The notes below the pieces were generated by a model. It saw only the letters and a program-made list of their open reading frames with translations, did not search any database and had not been told where the DNA came from. Shown here in pieces: positions 9,827-17,513 of a DNA stretch of 64,000 nucleotides. The DNA lies in the NCBI GenBank assembly GCA_026702845.1, contig JADCLS010000011.1, positions 62,001-126,000 of the forward strand, read 5' to 3'. Positions within the stretch are counted from its first letter, which is position 1, and each line of letters starts with the position of its first letter. Position numbers and translations under genes: made by a program. Source of the DNA: Candidatus Heimdallarchaeota archaeon (GTDB lineage: Archaea > Asgardarchaeota > Heimdallarchaeia > Heimdallarchaeales > Kariarchaeaceae).

Positions 9827-10369
9827 ATGTCAATCATATTATCATCACTCATGGATCTTAATACACTCTCCAAAGAAGAACTCATCACACTAGTCGAAAT
9901 ATATGCTAAAAACTGGTTGGCAATTGATGGCACCTGGTTCTTAGCTGTTGAAGAAGCGGAGGGTATGGAAAAAGCCATAGAGTATGATATCAAAAGCTGG
10001 GAGCGATTCACAATAGTGGAGGCTAATCGAATCATGAAAGAGTTTGCTGTGGCAAAGGGTTCGGGCTTAGAAGGGTTGAAGAAGGCCCTTGAATATAGAG
10101 TTTACTCCTGCTTAAATGTAGATTCTGCTGAAATAAAACATGATAAACTAGTATACACCATGAATACATGTAGAGTACAATCCGCACGGGAGAGGAAGAA
10201 CCTAGCGCTTTTCCCCTGTAAACAGGTGGGGATAGTTGAATACAGCGGCTTTGCACAAAGTATAGATCCTCGAATCAGAACTAGATGCATCGCAGCACCA
10301 CCTGATGATTTGGAACGTGAATATCACTGTGCTTGGGAATTCAGTATCGTTGACAATCAAGTTTCGTGA
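9827..10369 (+). CDS. DUF6125-like cysteine-containing protein
   Basis: 180 residues. The conserved core (LAIDGTWFLAVEE, SWERFTIVEANRIMKE, then CRVQSARERKNLALFPCKQVGIVEYSGFA, TRCIAAPPD and CAWEF) resembles DUF6125, an archaeal/bacterial family of unknown function from anaerobes. Four well-placed cysteines in the C-terminal half suggest metal or cofactor binding. The ATG at 9851 (residue 9) is an alternative start. It converges on the DUF134 regulator and overlaps it by 13 bases. The family name comes from remembered motif patterns, not a search. Confidence 0.6.
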   Translation: MSIILSSLMDLNTLSKEELITLVEIYAKNWLAIDGTWFLAVEEAEGMEKAIEYDIKSWERFTIVEANRIMKEFAVAKGSGLEGLKKALEYRVYSCLNVDSAEIKHDKLVYTMNTCRVQSARERKNLALFPCKQVGIVEYSGFAQSIDPRIRTRCIAAPPDDLEREYHCAWEFSIVDNQVS

Positions 10370-10671
10370 TGAATTTTGATCTCAGTTGCTGATATTACAG
10401 CTTCTGCAATTTTCTTTCTGGTAGCCTTAATATATCTCCAAATTGTTGCTCTTGAGACTTCAAGTTTTTCAGCTACTTGTTCCTGAGTAAAATGCTCAAT
10501 ATCTAGTAATCTGAGAATTTCTCGATCGATTTTTGATAGTTCTATTTCTGCCACTCCTTGTATATCGTTAGAGACAGAATCAATCTTAGGAAGTCTTCTT
10601 GGCCTACCAACTCCTCTTCCTCTCCCTCGACCCCTTCCCTGACCTCTTCTACCTTTACGTGGCTCTGACAT
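10357..10671 (-). CDS. DUF134-type helix-turn-helix regulator
   Basis: 104 residues. Residues 45-95 form the DUF134 (UPF0251) predicted DNA-binding domain: IDREILRLLDIEHFTQEQVAEKLEVSRATIWRYI is a sigma-70 region 4-like helix-turn-helix. In place of the usual short GRPRK start, the N-terminus is a Gly/Arg repeat (about residues 5-27) that could make nonspecific DNA contacts. It is divergent from a DUF5320 gene; the shared intergenic region carries palindromes (10781-10856) that are the likely binding sites. DUF134 and DUF5320 genes often accompany NifX/NifB-like Fe-S cofactor proteins, none of which is visible here. Confidence 0.8.
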   Translation of the reverse strand: MSEPRKGRRGQGRGRGRGRGVGRPRRLPKIDSVSNDIQGVAEIELSKIDREILRLLDIEHFTQEQVAEKLEVSRATIWRYIKATRKKIAEAVISATEIKIHHET

Positions 10672-10780
10672 ATTTGTACTAGTGGCCCGTAATATATATT
10701 AGTTATTTCATCCTTCAATACCGAAACCAAAATTCATTGTTATGTTCATTCTTAGTTACGAAATCTGAATTATGAGCGAT

Positions 10781-10856
10781 TGCACAATATGTGCATATGC
10801 TCAAAATTATTTTTGATTATTTAAAGCACATCTTTTTATATTTTGAGCATATGCTC
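10781..10856. promoter_or_regulatory. Palindromic operators between DUF134 and DUF5320 genes
   Basis: GAGCATATGCTC at 10845-10856 is a perfect 12-base palindrome. GTGCATATGCTC at 10791-10802 is a near copy, and TGCACA-ATA-TGTGCA at 10781-10795 is a further inverted repeat overlapping it. The second site lies between a TATA-like tttttata (10833-10840) and the DUF5320 start at 10877, where a bound repressor would block transcription. DUF134 binding is inferred from adjacency. Confidence 0.55.
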
Positions 10857-10876
10857 ATAATTAGGAGTAAAGTATT

Positions 10877-11206
10877 ATGCCCTTTGGAGATAAAACAGGA
10901 CCTGAAAGAAAAGGACCAAAATCTGGTCGAGTACTTGGAATTTGCACTGGTAATGAAACTGGTGGATATGTGAATGATGAAAACAGGCTTCGGAAACGCT
11001 TGGGAAACCGTAGTTGTCACAGAAATCGTCATCGAAATATTGGAAGAGTAGGCAATACTAGACGAATAGAAGCTAGTATGCGCAATTATGGGAGAAATAG
11101 AAGAAGACGAAACTCCTCTAACCAAGGAATGGGTGCACAGCAACGAGATGGTTGGCTTCAGCGAGATTTTGATGGTATTACAGAGGTTGAAACGAAAGAG
11201 GTGTAA
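10877..11206 (+). CDS. DUF5320-like small basic protein
   Basis: 109 residues beginning MPFGDKTGPERKGPKSGR, the Gly-rich start typical of DUF5320 (MPxGDxTGPxGxGPxTGR). The rest is Arg/Asn-rich. A good Shine-Dalgarno (taggag, 10862-10867) precedes the ATG. The family often accompanies dinitrogenase-cofactor-like (NifX/NafY) proteins and DUF134 regulators; its biochemical role is unknown. Divergent from the DUF134 gene across paired operators. Confidence 0.75.
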   Translation: MPFGDKTGPERKGPKSGRVLGICTGNETGGYVNDENRLRKRLGNRSCHRNRHRNIGRVGNTRRIEASMRNYGRNRRRRNSSNQGMGAQQRDGWLQRDFDGITEVETKEV

Positions 11207-11330
11207 TTACTTAAAACATATAAAAACCATAAATGGAATAGTTTTGTGATAAACTTAAATTCCATATATTGGAATAATTCAGCTGTTTGAAGGAATATTC
11301 ATTAATTTAATAAATGTTGTCAAAATCGAT

Positions 11331-11711
11331 ATGCTTTCTAAAAATTCATTAATCTTGATTTATTCAACATTTGATCTTGCTTTCTTAACCTCATTAACAC
11401 TTCCTGCCTTTATTTTTCTTGCGTTTTTTGAGAATGATGAATTTTCTAGGTTACCTCTCATGGCATTTTCCATGTTGTTAGGAGTAATTGCGATAGTTTT
11501 GTGTTTAGTCTCTAACATATATCTAATTATCAAGAAAAAGATTGCAAAATTCACACATTTAGTTTATTGGGCTCTTTTCATTCTTCACTTAATTTTCCTT
11601 ATTTCTTTTGGAATACTATTCAATGAATTTATAACCGTTTTTCTAATAATTGTAGTCTTCTTTATACCTGTATACCTCCAAATGTGGGCGAATTATCATA
11701 TTACAACCTAA
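11331..11711 (+). CDS. Hypothetical four-helix membrane protein
   Basis: 126 residues, almost entirely hydrophobic: four predicted membrane helices at about residues 8-30, 42-65, 74-94 and 98-120, with short charged turns (ENDEFS, KKKIAK). No family recognised. The A+T-rich 124 bases before it hold no gene. Confidence 0.5.
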   Translation: MLSKNSLILIYSTFDLAFLTSLTLPAFIFLAFFENDEFSRLPLMAFSMLLGVIAIVLCLVSNIYLIIKKKIAKFTHLVYWALFILHLIFLISFGILFNEFITVFLIIVVFFIPVYLQMWANYHITT

Positions 11712-11724
11712 ATGAGGGGAAAAA

Positions 11725-11973
11725 TTACCTAATTGTAAAACACATAATGTATAACCAAGGAATACAGGAACAAGAGAATATTGAATAAGAAGATTTATTT
11801 GAAGATAGAGATTTTTTAAATGATATTACTGAACCCAGGATGAATAATAGGATAGAGATTGAAATCAACCAAATCCATACAGGATCAAGTTCTAGAATAC
11901 TATGAGGGAGGATCACAGCAATAAGAAAACAAATATTGGACATCAAAAATGGATTTTTGTAGGTCAATATCAT
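11725..11973 (-). CDS. Possible small membrane protein
   Basis: 82 residues with two hydrophobic segments (residues 12-27 and 33-50) and a Ser/Lys-rich stretch with cysteines after them. It converges with the preceding membrane protein gene after 13 bases. It could be a chance reading frame in A+T-rich DNA; the helix pattern slightly favours a real gene. Confidence 0.3.
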   Translation of the reverse strand: MILTYKNPFLMSNICFLIAVILPHSILELDPVWIWLISISILLFILGSVISFKKSLSSNKSSYSIFSCSCIPWLYIMCFTIR

Positions 11974-12048
11974 TCATTTTTGTAGTCATCTCTAAGATAA
12001 TGTAATTTCAATACTTAGAAACATTTAACTTTGAAAGTAATTTTTACG

Positions 12049-13185
12049 TCAGAAAATTTTTGTAAATACACTGAGGATCTCTTCCATCTCTTCAACAGAG
12101 ATAATTTCCTCTTCATAGGCAATTGTGATAATTTCATCTAAAAAGATGTACATCATATCCTTTGTTGGTTGGCTCATTTTTTCTTTTGTTACTTGATGAA
12201 TTTTTAAAAATTCAAATATCCTGTCCTCCATCAATTCAAGTGAACTAAGCAGCTTGTTGAGGTATAGGAGTTCAAAATCAGAAATATCAAGATCTTCCAT
12301 ATTGAAATGGACATTCTCCATTACGTAATCTGAAACAGTATTGATAAATTCAGGTACTAATTCAAGGCCGATTACAATATCGGGTATAACATTCTTGGTA
12401 GGCGTCTCATTTTGTACTATCTCATTATCTTCTCTAGTTACTCCTGTTGAATGATTTTCAGAATTAATTTCATTTGAATGACGTATTGTATCAGTGTTGA
12501 CTTCTTCGCTACTTGACTGTATAAGAATATCATTATGAAGTTCTTCAATACCTCCTTTATTTTCTAAGTCATCAACATTTTTCAATTTTGAATGCTGTGA
12601 GTCAATAACATCAGCTGGAGATGTAATATCTTGTTCAATTTGTACAGTAGTATATCTCTTTTCCTTACTTAAATCAATACTTGGATATTTTTTTAGAATC
12701 TGTTTCATCGCATTATAAGCCAAATTAGATTTGATTGAAGTAGAGAAATTCTTTGTGATATGCTTGTTTAAATGCTCTTCCCTTTGTATTATTTTATTTA
12801 TGGTCAGCATTTTCATCCTACTATCTCTGATAGAATCAGCTTTATGATAAAATAGGTAAATATCTGGCAACTCATCCATTTTTACAAAAATCTGAACCAA
12901 TTTATCCAAATACTCGATTGATTCATGATATTTGTCTTCATCATGTATGTCTACAACATACAGAAGGATGTCAGTACCTGTTAGTATATCAATTTCTTCA
13001 AGATATTGATCACAATCGGTTCCTCCAAGCTCAACAATCTCTAGATTATTACTTGACGTACTTACTTTATGTACTCCTATAGTTGGAGTATATGTATCTT
13101 CAAGATCCTGATTCATAAATACTGATTGAATAATCATTGTTTTCCCAGAGCCAGCGATACCTGAGAGAATTATTTTCATTTCCAA
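12049..13185 (-). CDS. Rag/Gtr-like small GTPase with C-terminal extension
   Basis: 378 residues. The N-terminal 170 form a Ras-superfamily domain: P-loop GIAGSGKT (9-16), switch I Thr in TPTIG (34-38), switch II ELGGTD (52-57, where Ras proteins have DTAGQ), and HKAD at 114-117 in place of NKxD. HKxD and a Gly-Gly switch II are features of the eukaryotic Rag/Gtr GTPases of the lysosomal amino-acid-sensing pathway. A Glu/Asn/Ser-rich linker (about 195-265) leads to an acidic helical C-terminal domain (about 270-378). That region does not look like the roadblock fold of Rag, but I cannot exclude it. It probably acts as a membrane-associated nucleotide switch. Confidence 0.75.
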   Translation of the reverse strand: MEMKIILSGIAGSGKTMIIQSVFMNQDLEDTYTPTIGVHKVSTSSNNLEIVELGGTDCDQYLEEIDILTGTDILLYVVDIHDEDKYHESIEYLDKLVQIFVKMDELPDIYLFYHKADSIRDSRMKMLTINKIIQREEHLNKHITKNFSTSIKSNLAYNAMKQILKKYPSIDLSKEKRYTTVQIEQDITSPADVIDSQHSKLKNVDDLENKGGIEELHNDILIQSSSEEVNTDTIRHSNEINSENHSTGVTREDNEIVQNETPTKNVIPDIVIGLELVPEFINTVSDYVMENVHFNMEDLDISDFELLYLNKLLSSLELMEDRIFEFLKIHQVTKEKMSQPTKDMMYIFLDEIITIAYEEEIISVEEMEEILSVFTKIF

Positions 13186-13300
13186 TTGATACTAATATAT
13201 GTACTTAGTATAGTTTTCCATGCTGAATAAGTTGAAATATCACCCATTTATCTAAGTTTTCAAGATTAGGTTCTTTTATTTGTTTGAACTTTGAACATCC

Positions 13301-13933
13301 ATGAGTGTGGCAAGAAGAAATATGGGCCTAGTAGCTGTAGGAATATTTCTGTTATTATTTGGATTGATATTCTCACTAGCGGGATATTTCATCATCATAG
13401 ATTCACTTGATATAGAACAGACTTGGGGAACAACAACTGGAACGATCATGGCAAGCGAAATAGTGAATAATGGGGAAGGATATACTGCTTATATTCGCTA
13501 TTCTTATCAAGTAGGCGGAAGGTCATATCAATCAGATAGTGTGTATCCAGGAGGAGCCTCTTACAGCTCCTCGGATAGTTCAGAATTTGAAGCACTTGTT
13601 GAGAAATACCCCGTGGGAGCATCAGTCACGGTGTACTACAACCCTTCAGACCCAGAACAGAGTGCACTTGAGACAGATATACCAGGTTTCATCTGGATAT
13701 TCCCGGGCATAGGCCTATTCTTTGTATTTATGAGTATAGTACTCATAATTGTAGGTTTACGGGTAAAAGAACGACCAATAGATTATAATTATGATAGTAG
13801 AATTGATATTGATGTAGAATCAGAACAATTGGAATACTCTAGTCCAATAAAATCATTATACTCTTGTAAACACTGTGGAGATGAAATTTCACTTCGGGCA
13901 AAATTCTGTGATAATTGTGGTGGAGAGCAATAA
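13301..13933 (+). CDS. DUF3592 membrane protein with C-terminal zinc ribbon
   Basis: 210 residues. A transmembrane helix (12-33) is followed by an extracytoplasmic DUF3592 domain (about 45-125; GTIMASEIVNNGEGYTAYIRYSYQVGG and VTVYYNPSDPEQSALE are typical), a second helix (128-152), and a cytoplasmic tail ending in a zinc ribbon (CKHCGDEISLRAKFCDNCG, 187-205). DUF3592 function is unknown. The zinc-ribbon fusion recurs in archaea. Confidence 0.7.
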   Translation: MSVARRNMGLVAVGIFLLLFGLIFSLAGYFIIIDSLDIEQTWGTTTGTIMASEIVNNGEGYTAYIRYSYQVGGRSYQSDSVYPGGASYSSSDSSEFEALVEKYPVGASVTVYYNPSDPEQSALETDIPGFIWIFPGIGLFFVFMSIVLIIVGLRVKERPIDYNYDSRIDIDVESEQLEYSSPIKSLYSCKHCGDEISLRAKFCDNCGGEQ

Positions 13934-13943
13934 TAATACTATT

Positions 13944-14597
13944 TTAATTTTTATAAACCAATTTTTTATAGTCAGTATCTCTTGATAGCTGGTATCCATC
14001 TCTTAGAGCTTGAACATTCTTTTCCCTAAATTTCTCTGGGCTCGATTTTATCAAGGACTGCTCGAAATATTTCGCATCAACCTCTAATAACTCAAGATTC
14101 TCAGCATCTTCTGGCCGTACATCTTGAATGATGGCAGGAATGAAATGATCATCGAAATCGAGCATCTCAGAAATGAAACCCAAAGCTACAATATTGCCTA
14201 GTTTCTCATTACCAAGTTTGATGGCAGTTTCATACAATGGCAAATTTAATGCCAATTTAGCATTATTCCATTCAGAGCCTTCAAAATTTTGTACATTCAT
14301 AGAATCAATGAGAACAACTGTCTTTTTAGTCACCATATCTTTAAATTCATCATATGCTCGTTGTGCTAAACAGATAAGTATATCTGGTTGTTCAATAAAT
14401 GGAAAGACTATTTCCTGATCTTTTGGAGCAAGAATGATATCAGCAACAGTTAAACCTCCAGTTGATGCAGGTTCATACCATGATGTTGCGGTGACATTTA
14501 ATCCTTGAAGAAATGTGGCTTCTATCATAAGCTTGGAGAAGAATTGTACACCTTGGCCTCCAATACCCCCAATTTTTATTCTGATGAGTTTGTCCAT
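13944..14597 (-). CDS. korC: 2-oxoacid:ferredoxin oxidoreductase gamma subunit
   Basis: 217 residues, the gamma (domain III) subunit, starting RIKIGGIGGQGVQFFSKL, the Gly-rich signature of this subunit. It helps close the active site around CoA and pairs with the alpha subunit. It is the last gene of a korD-korA-korB-korC operon, its ATG overlapping the korB stop by one base (TAATG). The substrate is most probably 2-oxoglutarate from gene order and subunit style, but branched-chain 2-oxoacids cannot be excluded. Confidence 0.88.
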   Translation of the reverse strand: MDKLIRIKIGGIGGQGVQFFSKLMIEATFLQGLNVTATSWYEPASTGGLTVADIILAPKDQEIVFPFIEQPDILICLAQRAYDEFKDMVTKKTVVLIDSMNVQNFEGSEWNNAKLALNLPLYETAIKLGNEKLGNIVALGFISEMLDFDDHFIPAIIQDVRPEDAENLELLEVDAKYFEQSLIKSSPEKFREKNVQALRDGYQLSRDTDYKKLVYKN

Positions 14598-15424
14598 TAT
14601 TTGTTACCTCCAGGTCTACGGAAGACACCCACAGGTATCCTAGTATATCCAACTCTGGGATCAAATTCTATCCTAGTTGCCTCTGGTAAAAGATTCTCAG
14701 CTTTGGTAGTATCTATCTCGATTGAAGCCTCTTCAAACATTTTATTCATGTATGGCCCATTGGGATATCCATTTCTCTTTCCATAAATTGCAGGACATCC
14801 AGATATGAGATCTATAAACGCAAAGCCGTCAACCTTCAATGCTTCTGCGATTACCTTGGGTAATTTATTGAAATGTGCAGATGTATACCTCGCTACATAT
14901 GCAGCACCTGCACCTAAGGCAAGATCTACAAGATTAAATGGATCTGCATTTTGAGATATTGTTGTTGGGGTCTTAGTATCTACAAATGATGTTGCTGATG
15001 CTTGACCTCCTGTTAAACCATAAGTTGAATTATTATTACAAATTACAGTCATATCACACTGACGACGTGCAGCATGAATGAAGTGATTACCACCTATTGA
15101 GAAAAGGTCTCCATCCCCAGAGAATACTATTACCTCTAAATCTGGGTTCCCCTGTTTTACTCCTGTTGAAAAAGGAATAGCTCTTCCATGAGTGGTATGA
15201 AAACCATCGATATTCACATAACCTGAGGCTCTACCTGTACATCCTATACCAGAAACCATAACTAGGTTATGATCAAAATCATATCCTGCCATTTCCGCAC
15301 CTCGGATGATAGATTGTAGATTAGTACCTAGAGAGCATCCAGAACACCAGATGGTTGGAAACATCTTTGCGGTAATTGATGTTTCAAAGTTATGATGAAG
15401 TTTTCCGAAATCGATAAAAGTCAT
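14597..15424 (-). CDS. korB: 2-oxoacid:ferredoxin oxidoreductase beta subunit (TPP-binding)
   Basis: 275 residues. The N-terminal WCSGCSLG (27-34) supplies cluster-binding cysteines. GDGDLFSIGGNHFIHAARR begins the thiamine-diphosphate/Mg2+ motif, which continues with NNNSTYGLTGGQ. This subunit carries out TPP-dependent decarboxylation of the 2-oxoacid and passes electrons to the delta-subunit clusters and ferredoxin. The spacing to korA is one base. Confidence 0.9.
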   Translation of the reverse strand: MTFIDFGKLHHNFETSITAKMFPTIWCSGCSLGTNLQSIIRGAEMAGYDFDHNLVMVSGIGCTGRASGYVNIDGFHTTHGRAIPFSTGVKQGNPDLEVIVFSGDGDLFSIGGNHFIHAARRQCDMTVICNNNSTYGLTGGQASATSFVDTKTPTTISQNADPFNLVDLALGAGAAYVARYTSAHFNKLPKVIAEALKVDGFAFIDLISGCPAIYGKRNGYPNGPYMNKMFEEASIEIDTTKAENLLPEATRIEFDPRVGYTRIPVGVFRRPGGNK

Positions 15425-15425
15425 A

Positions 15426-16583
15426 TTATTCAGCTCCTCCTAATATTTGCCTGGACCGATCCAAGATTAGAGATGGATGAGGTATTTGGCCACGAACATG
15501 AGCAAGATGATGTACTTCACGTCGTAGATATCGTTCTACTGGCCATATAAGTTGTCCTTTGGACATCTCTACAACCAAAACTGCTTTGCTCCCAACTAGT
15601 TCACGAATTTGTTCTTCAGGAAAGGGCCAAAGTGTTTTTATTACAAATACTCCAACCTTCAATCCCTCCTTTTGGGCAAGAATTGCAGCTCTTCTACAAG
15701 CTCTGGCAGTTGATCCAAAAGCGATTAACACAAGATCTGCATCATCAATATTATACGTTTTTGGCTGAGGAAAGAGGTGAGCATGTTTGTTAATTTTGTT
15801 AAATAATCTTGCCTGTAATAATTCATAATTATCAGCAGAAAGATCTACATGACCAGTTGCATCATGGGCAAGACCTGTTCCAAAGCTTTTCAAATCCTCT
15901 CCAAATGCGTTGTGAGGTGGGACAAGAAAACTTGAGATCTCCAAACCTTTGTAAATCACTGCAGGTGTAGTGGGTCCAGCTCTATCAATAATCTCTAATT
16001 CATTCTTATCAGGAATAACTAGTTTCTCTTTCAATGTTGAAAGGATCTGATCACTAAGTATGAATACTGGGGTTCGAAGAGCTTCTGCAATGTTAAATGC
16101 CTCAATAGTGAAATCATAACATTCTTGAATACTAGAAGGTACAAGAGTGGGGATAATATAATCTCCATGTGAACCAAAATGTGCCTGCATAACCTCTTGT
16201 TGTCCAGGAAATGTTGGAAGTCCTGTTGAAGGTCCACCTCTCATCACATTTACAAGAACCAATGGTGTCTCAGTAAATGAAGCTAGACCTATACCCTCTT
16301 GCATAAGTGAGAAACCAGGCCCAGATGTTGCAGACATTGCCTTTCTTCTGGTCCAAGAACAACCAATAACAGCACTTATGCTGGCAATCTCATCCTCCAT
16401 CTGAACAAATGCAATTCTATCTTCAATTTTCGCCATTCGTTTAACAACATGTTCCATGATGCTGGTTGACGGAGTAATAGGATATCCGAAATATCCTTGT
16501 AATCCCGCAGATAATGCCCCCTCAGCTATTGCTTGATTTCCAGACATTATATGTGTTCCTGTTAATATCCTATCCTCGCTCAA
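15426..16583 (-). CDS. korA: 2-oxoacid:ferredoxin oxidoreductase alpha subunit
   Basis: 385 residues. GNQAIAEGALSAGLQGYFGYPITPSTSIMEHV is the pyrimidine-binding domain start with the conserved GYPITPS. ATSGPGFSLMQEGIGLA is also diagnostic. The C-terminal third (FGSTARACRRA, VFVIKTLWPFP) is the transketolase C-terminal-like domain. The start overlaps the korD end by 14 bases, implying translational coupling. Confidence 0.9.
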   Translation of the reverse strand: MSEDRILTGTHIMSGNQAIAEGALSAGLQGYFGYPITPSTSIMEHVVKRMAKIEDRIAFVQMEDEIASISAVIGCSWTRRKAMSATSGPGFSLMQEGIGLASFTETPLVLVNVMRGGPSTGLPTFPGQQEVMQAHFGSHGDYIIPTLVPSSIQECYDFTIEAFNIAEALRTPVFILSDQILSTLKEKLVIPDKNELEIIDRAGPTTPAVIYKGLEISSFLVPPHNAFGEDLKSFGTGLAHDATGHVDLSADNYELLQARLFNKINKHAHLFPQPKTYNIDDADLVLIAFGSTARACRRAAILAQKEGLKVGVFVIKTLWPFPEEQIRELVGSKAVLVVEMSKGQLIWPVERYLRREVHHLAHVRGQIPHPSLILDRSRQILGGAE

Positions 16584-16875
16584 TAGTTTTAACCTCCTCT
16601 AACATGTGGATACTCAGTGCAAAATCAGGACAAGCATACAGACATTTCTTACAGGCCTTACATGCTCCGTTTTCAATAGGGTAAAAATTACCTCGATGAG
16701 ATTTCTCATTACTCATGAAGATCGCATCAAAAGGACAGATTGATACACAGATTTTACAACCTTTGCATCGGTTTCTGTCAACTACGAATACCCTATCTTC
16801 TTTTTTAGATACGATATATGCATCAAAACGATTATTTGATTGAACCTTTTCGTTTTGAATTTTAGTATTAGACAC
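16570..16875 (-). CDS. korD: Ferredoxin-type delta subunit of 2-oxoacid oxidoreductase
   Basis: 101 residues with two 4Fe-4S motifs, CKGCKICVSICPFDAI (about 38-53) and CKACKKCLYACPDFAL (about 72-87). It carries electrons from the TPP site to soluble ferredoxin. First gene of the korDABC operon. The N-terminal 25 residues are polar and variable. Confidence 0.88.
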   Translation of the reverse strand: MSNTKIQNEKVQSNNRFDAYIVSKKEDRVFVVDRNRCKGCKICVSICPFDAIFMSNEKSHRGNFYPIENGACKACKKCLYACPDFALSIHMLEEVKTIERG

Positions 16876-16982
16876 ATTTCAAGCATAAGATACACTATAA
16901 TAAAAAGAATATGACAAGAGAGAGAAATAATATGGAATTTGACCCTTTTTTACTGTCAGAAATTTAGGTAATCTAGCTAGAA

Positions 16983-17144
16983 TTACTTTTTCTCTTCCTT
17001 TTCCTTCTCTTCTTTCTCTAGATTTTTTCGAATTTTTGCAAGAGAATCTGCTAATTCCTTAAGATGAAAGGGTTTGATCATCGCAGCATCGAAAATATCC
17101 GCGGGATCGTCCTCATATTTGGATTTCTTCTTCTCTTCTGACAA
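16983..17144 (-). CDS. Small charged protein (53 residues)
   Basis: A short reading frame ending with TAA at 16983-16985, with the likely TTG start at 17142-17144. It encodes 53 residues: a Lys/Glu start, an ordered middle (DDPADIFDAAMIKPFHLKELADSLAKIRKNL) and a Lys/Glu-rich helical tail. The mix of G+C-rich codons (gacgatcccgcggat) and clean amphipathic helix suggest genuine coding. No ATG is available in frame before the stop upstream. Function unknown; it lies between korD and a convergent-side membrane peptide. Confidence 0.55.
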   Translation of the reverse strand: MSEEKKKSKYEDDPADIFDAAMIKPFHLKELADSLAKIRKNLEKEEKEKEEKK

Positions 17145-17339
17145 TAGTATCGTATTGATTATGTTAAAACTAGTTAATAAAGAATAAATGAAATCAATTA
17201 TCAGTTTGAAAGATTATACATAAAAAATAGTTCAGCAATACGTAATAGATGTACTAATTGCATATTATTCTATAATTTTCAGCTATTTCGGACTTATCAT
17301 TGAGTAAAGCTAAATGATATTGCTATCAATATATCTACA

Positions 17340-17513
17340 ATGTCAGCAAAAGAAAAAAAAACATTTGATATTGAGGAGATTAATCCTCCATTACCTAGAT
17401 ATTATAATGTTCAACCTTGGCAGCTGATACTCATATTCTTCTCGATAATAATAATTTTTATCATCTATTTAGCCATTACTCGACAGATGATGTTTGAACC
17501 TGGACCTCGTTAG
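17340..17513 (+). CDS. Small single-pass membrane protein (57 residues)
   Basis: ATG at 17340 to TAG at 17511-17513, encoding 57 residues. A charged N-terminus (MSAKEKKTFDIEEINPPLPR) is followed by YYNVQPW, one strong transmembrane helix of about 20 Leu/Ile/Phe residues and a short Arg/Pro tail. The topology (soluble N-terminus, one near-C-terminal helix) resembles tail-anchored proteins such as SecG/Sec61-beta, but no family signature is seen. It overlaps the 3' end of the convergent MFS gene by 38 bases. Confidence 0.6.
   Translation: MSAKEKKTFDIEEINPPLPRYYNVQPWQLILIFFSIIIIFIIYLAITRQMMFEPGPR

Noticed and set aside
10817..11143. Minus-strand frame across the DUF5320 gene
   Set aside because: Ser/Thr-rich antisense reading; the plus strand carries the DUF5320 signature and a Shine-Dalgarno.
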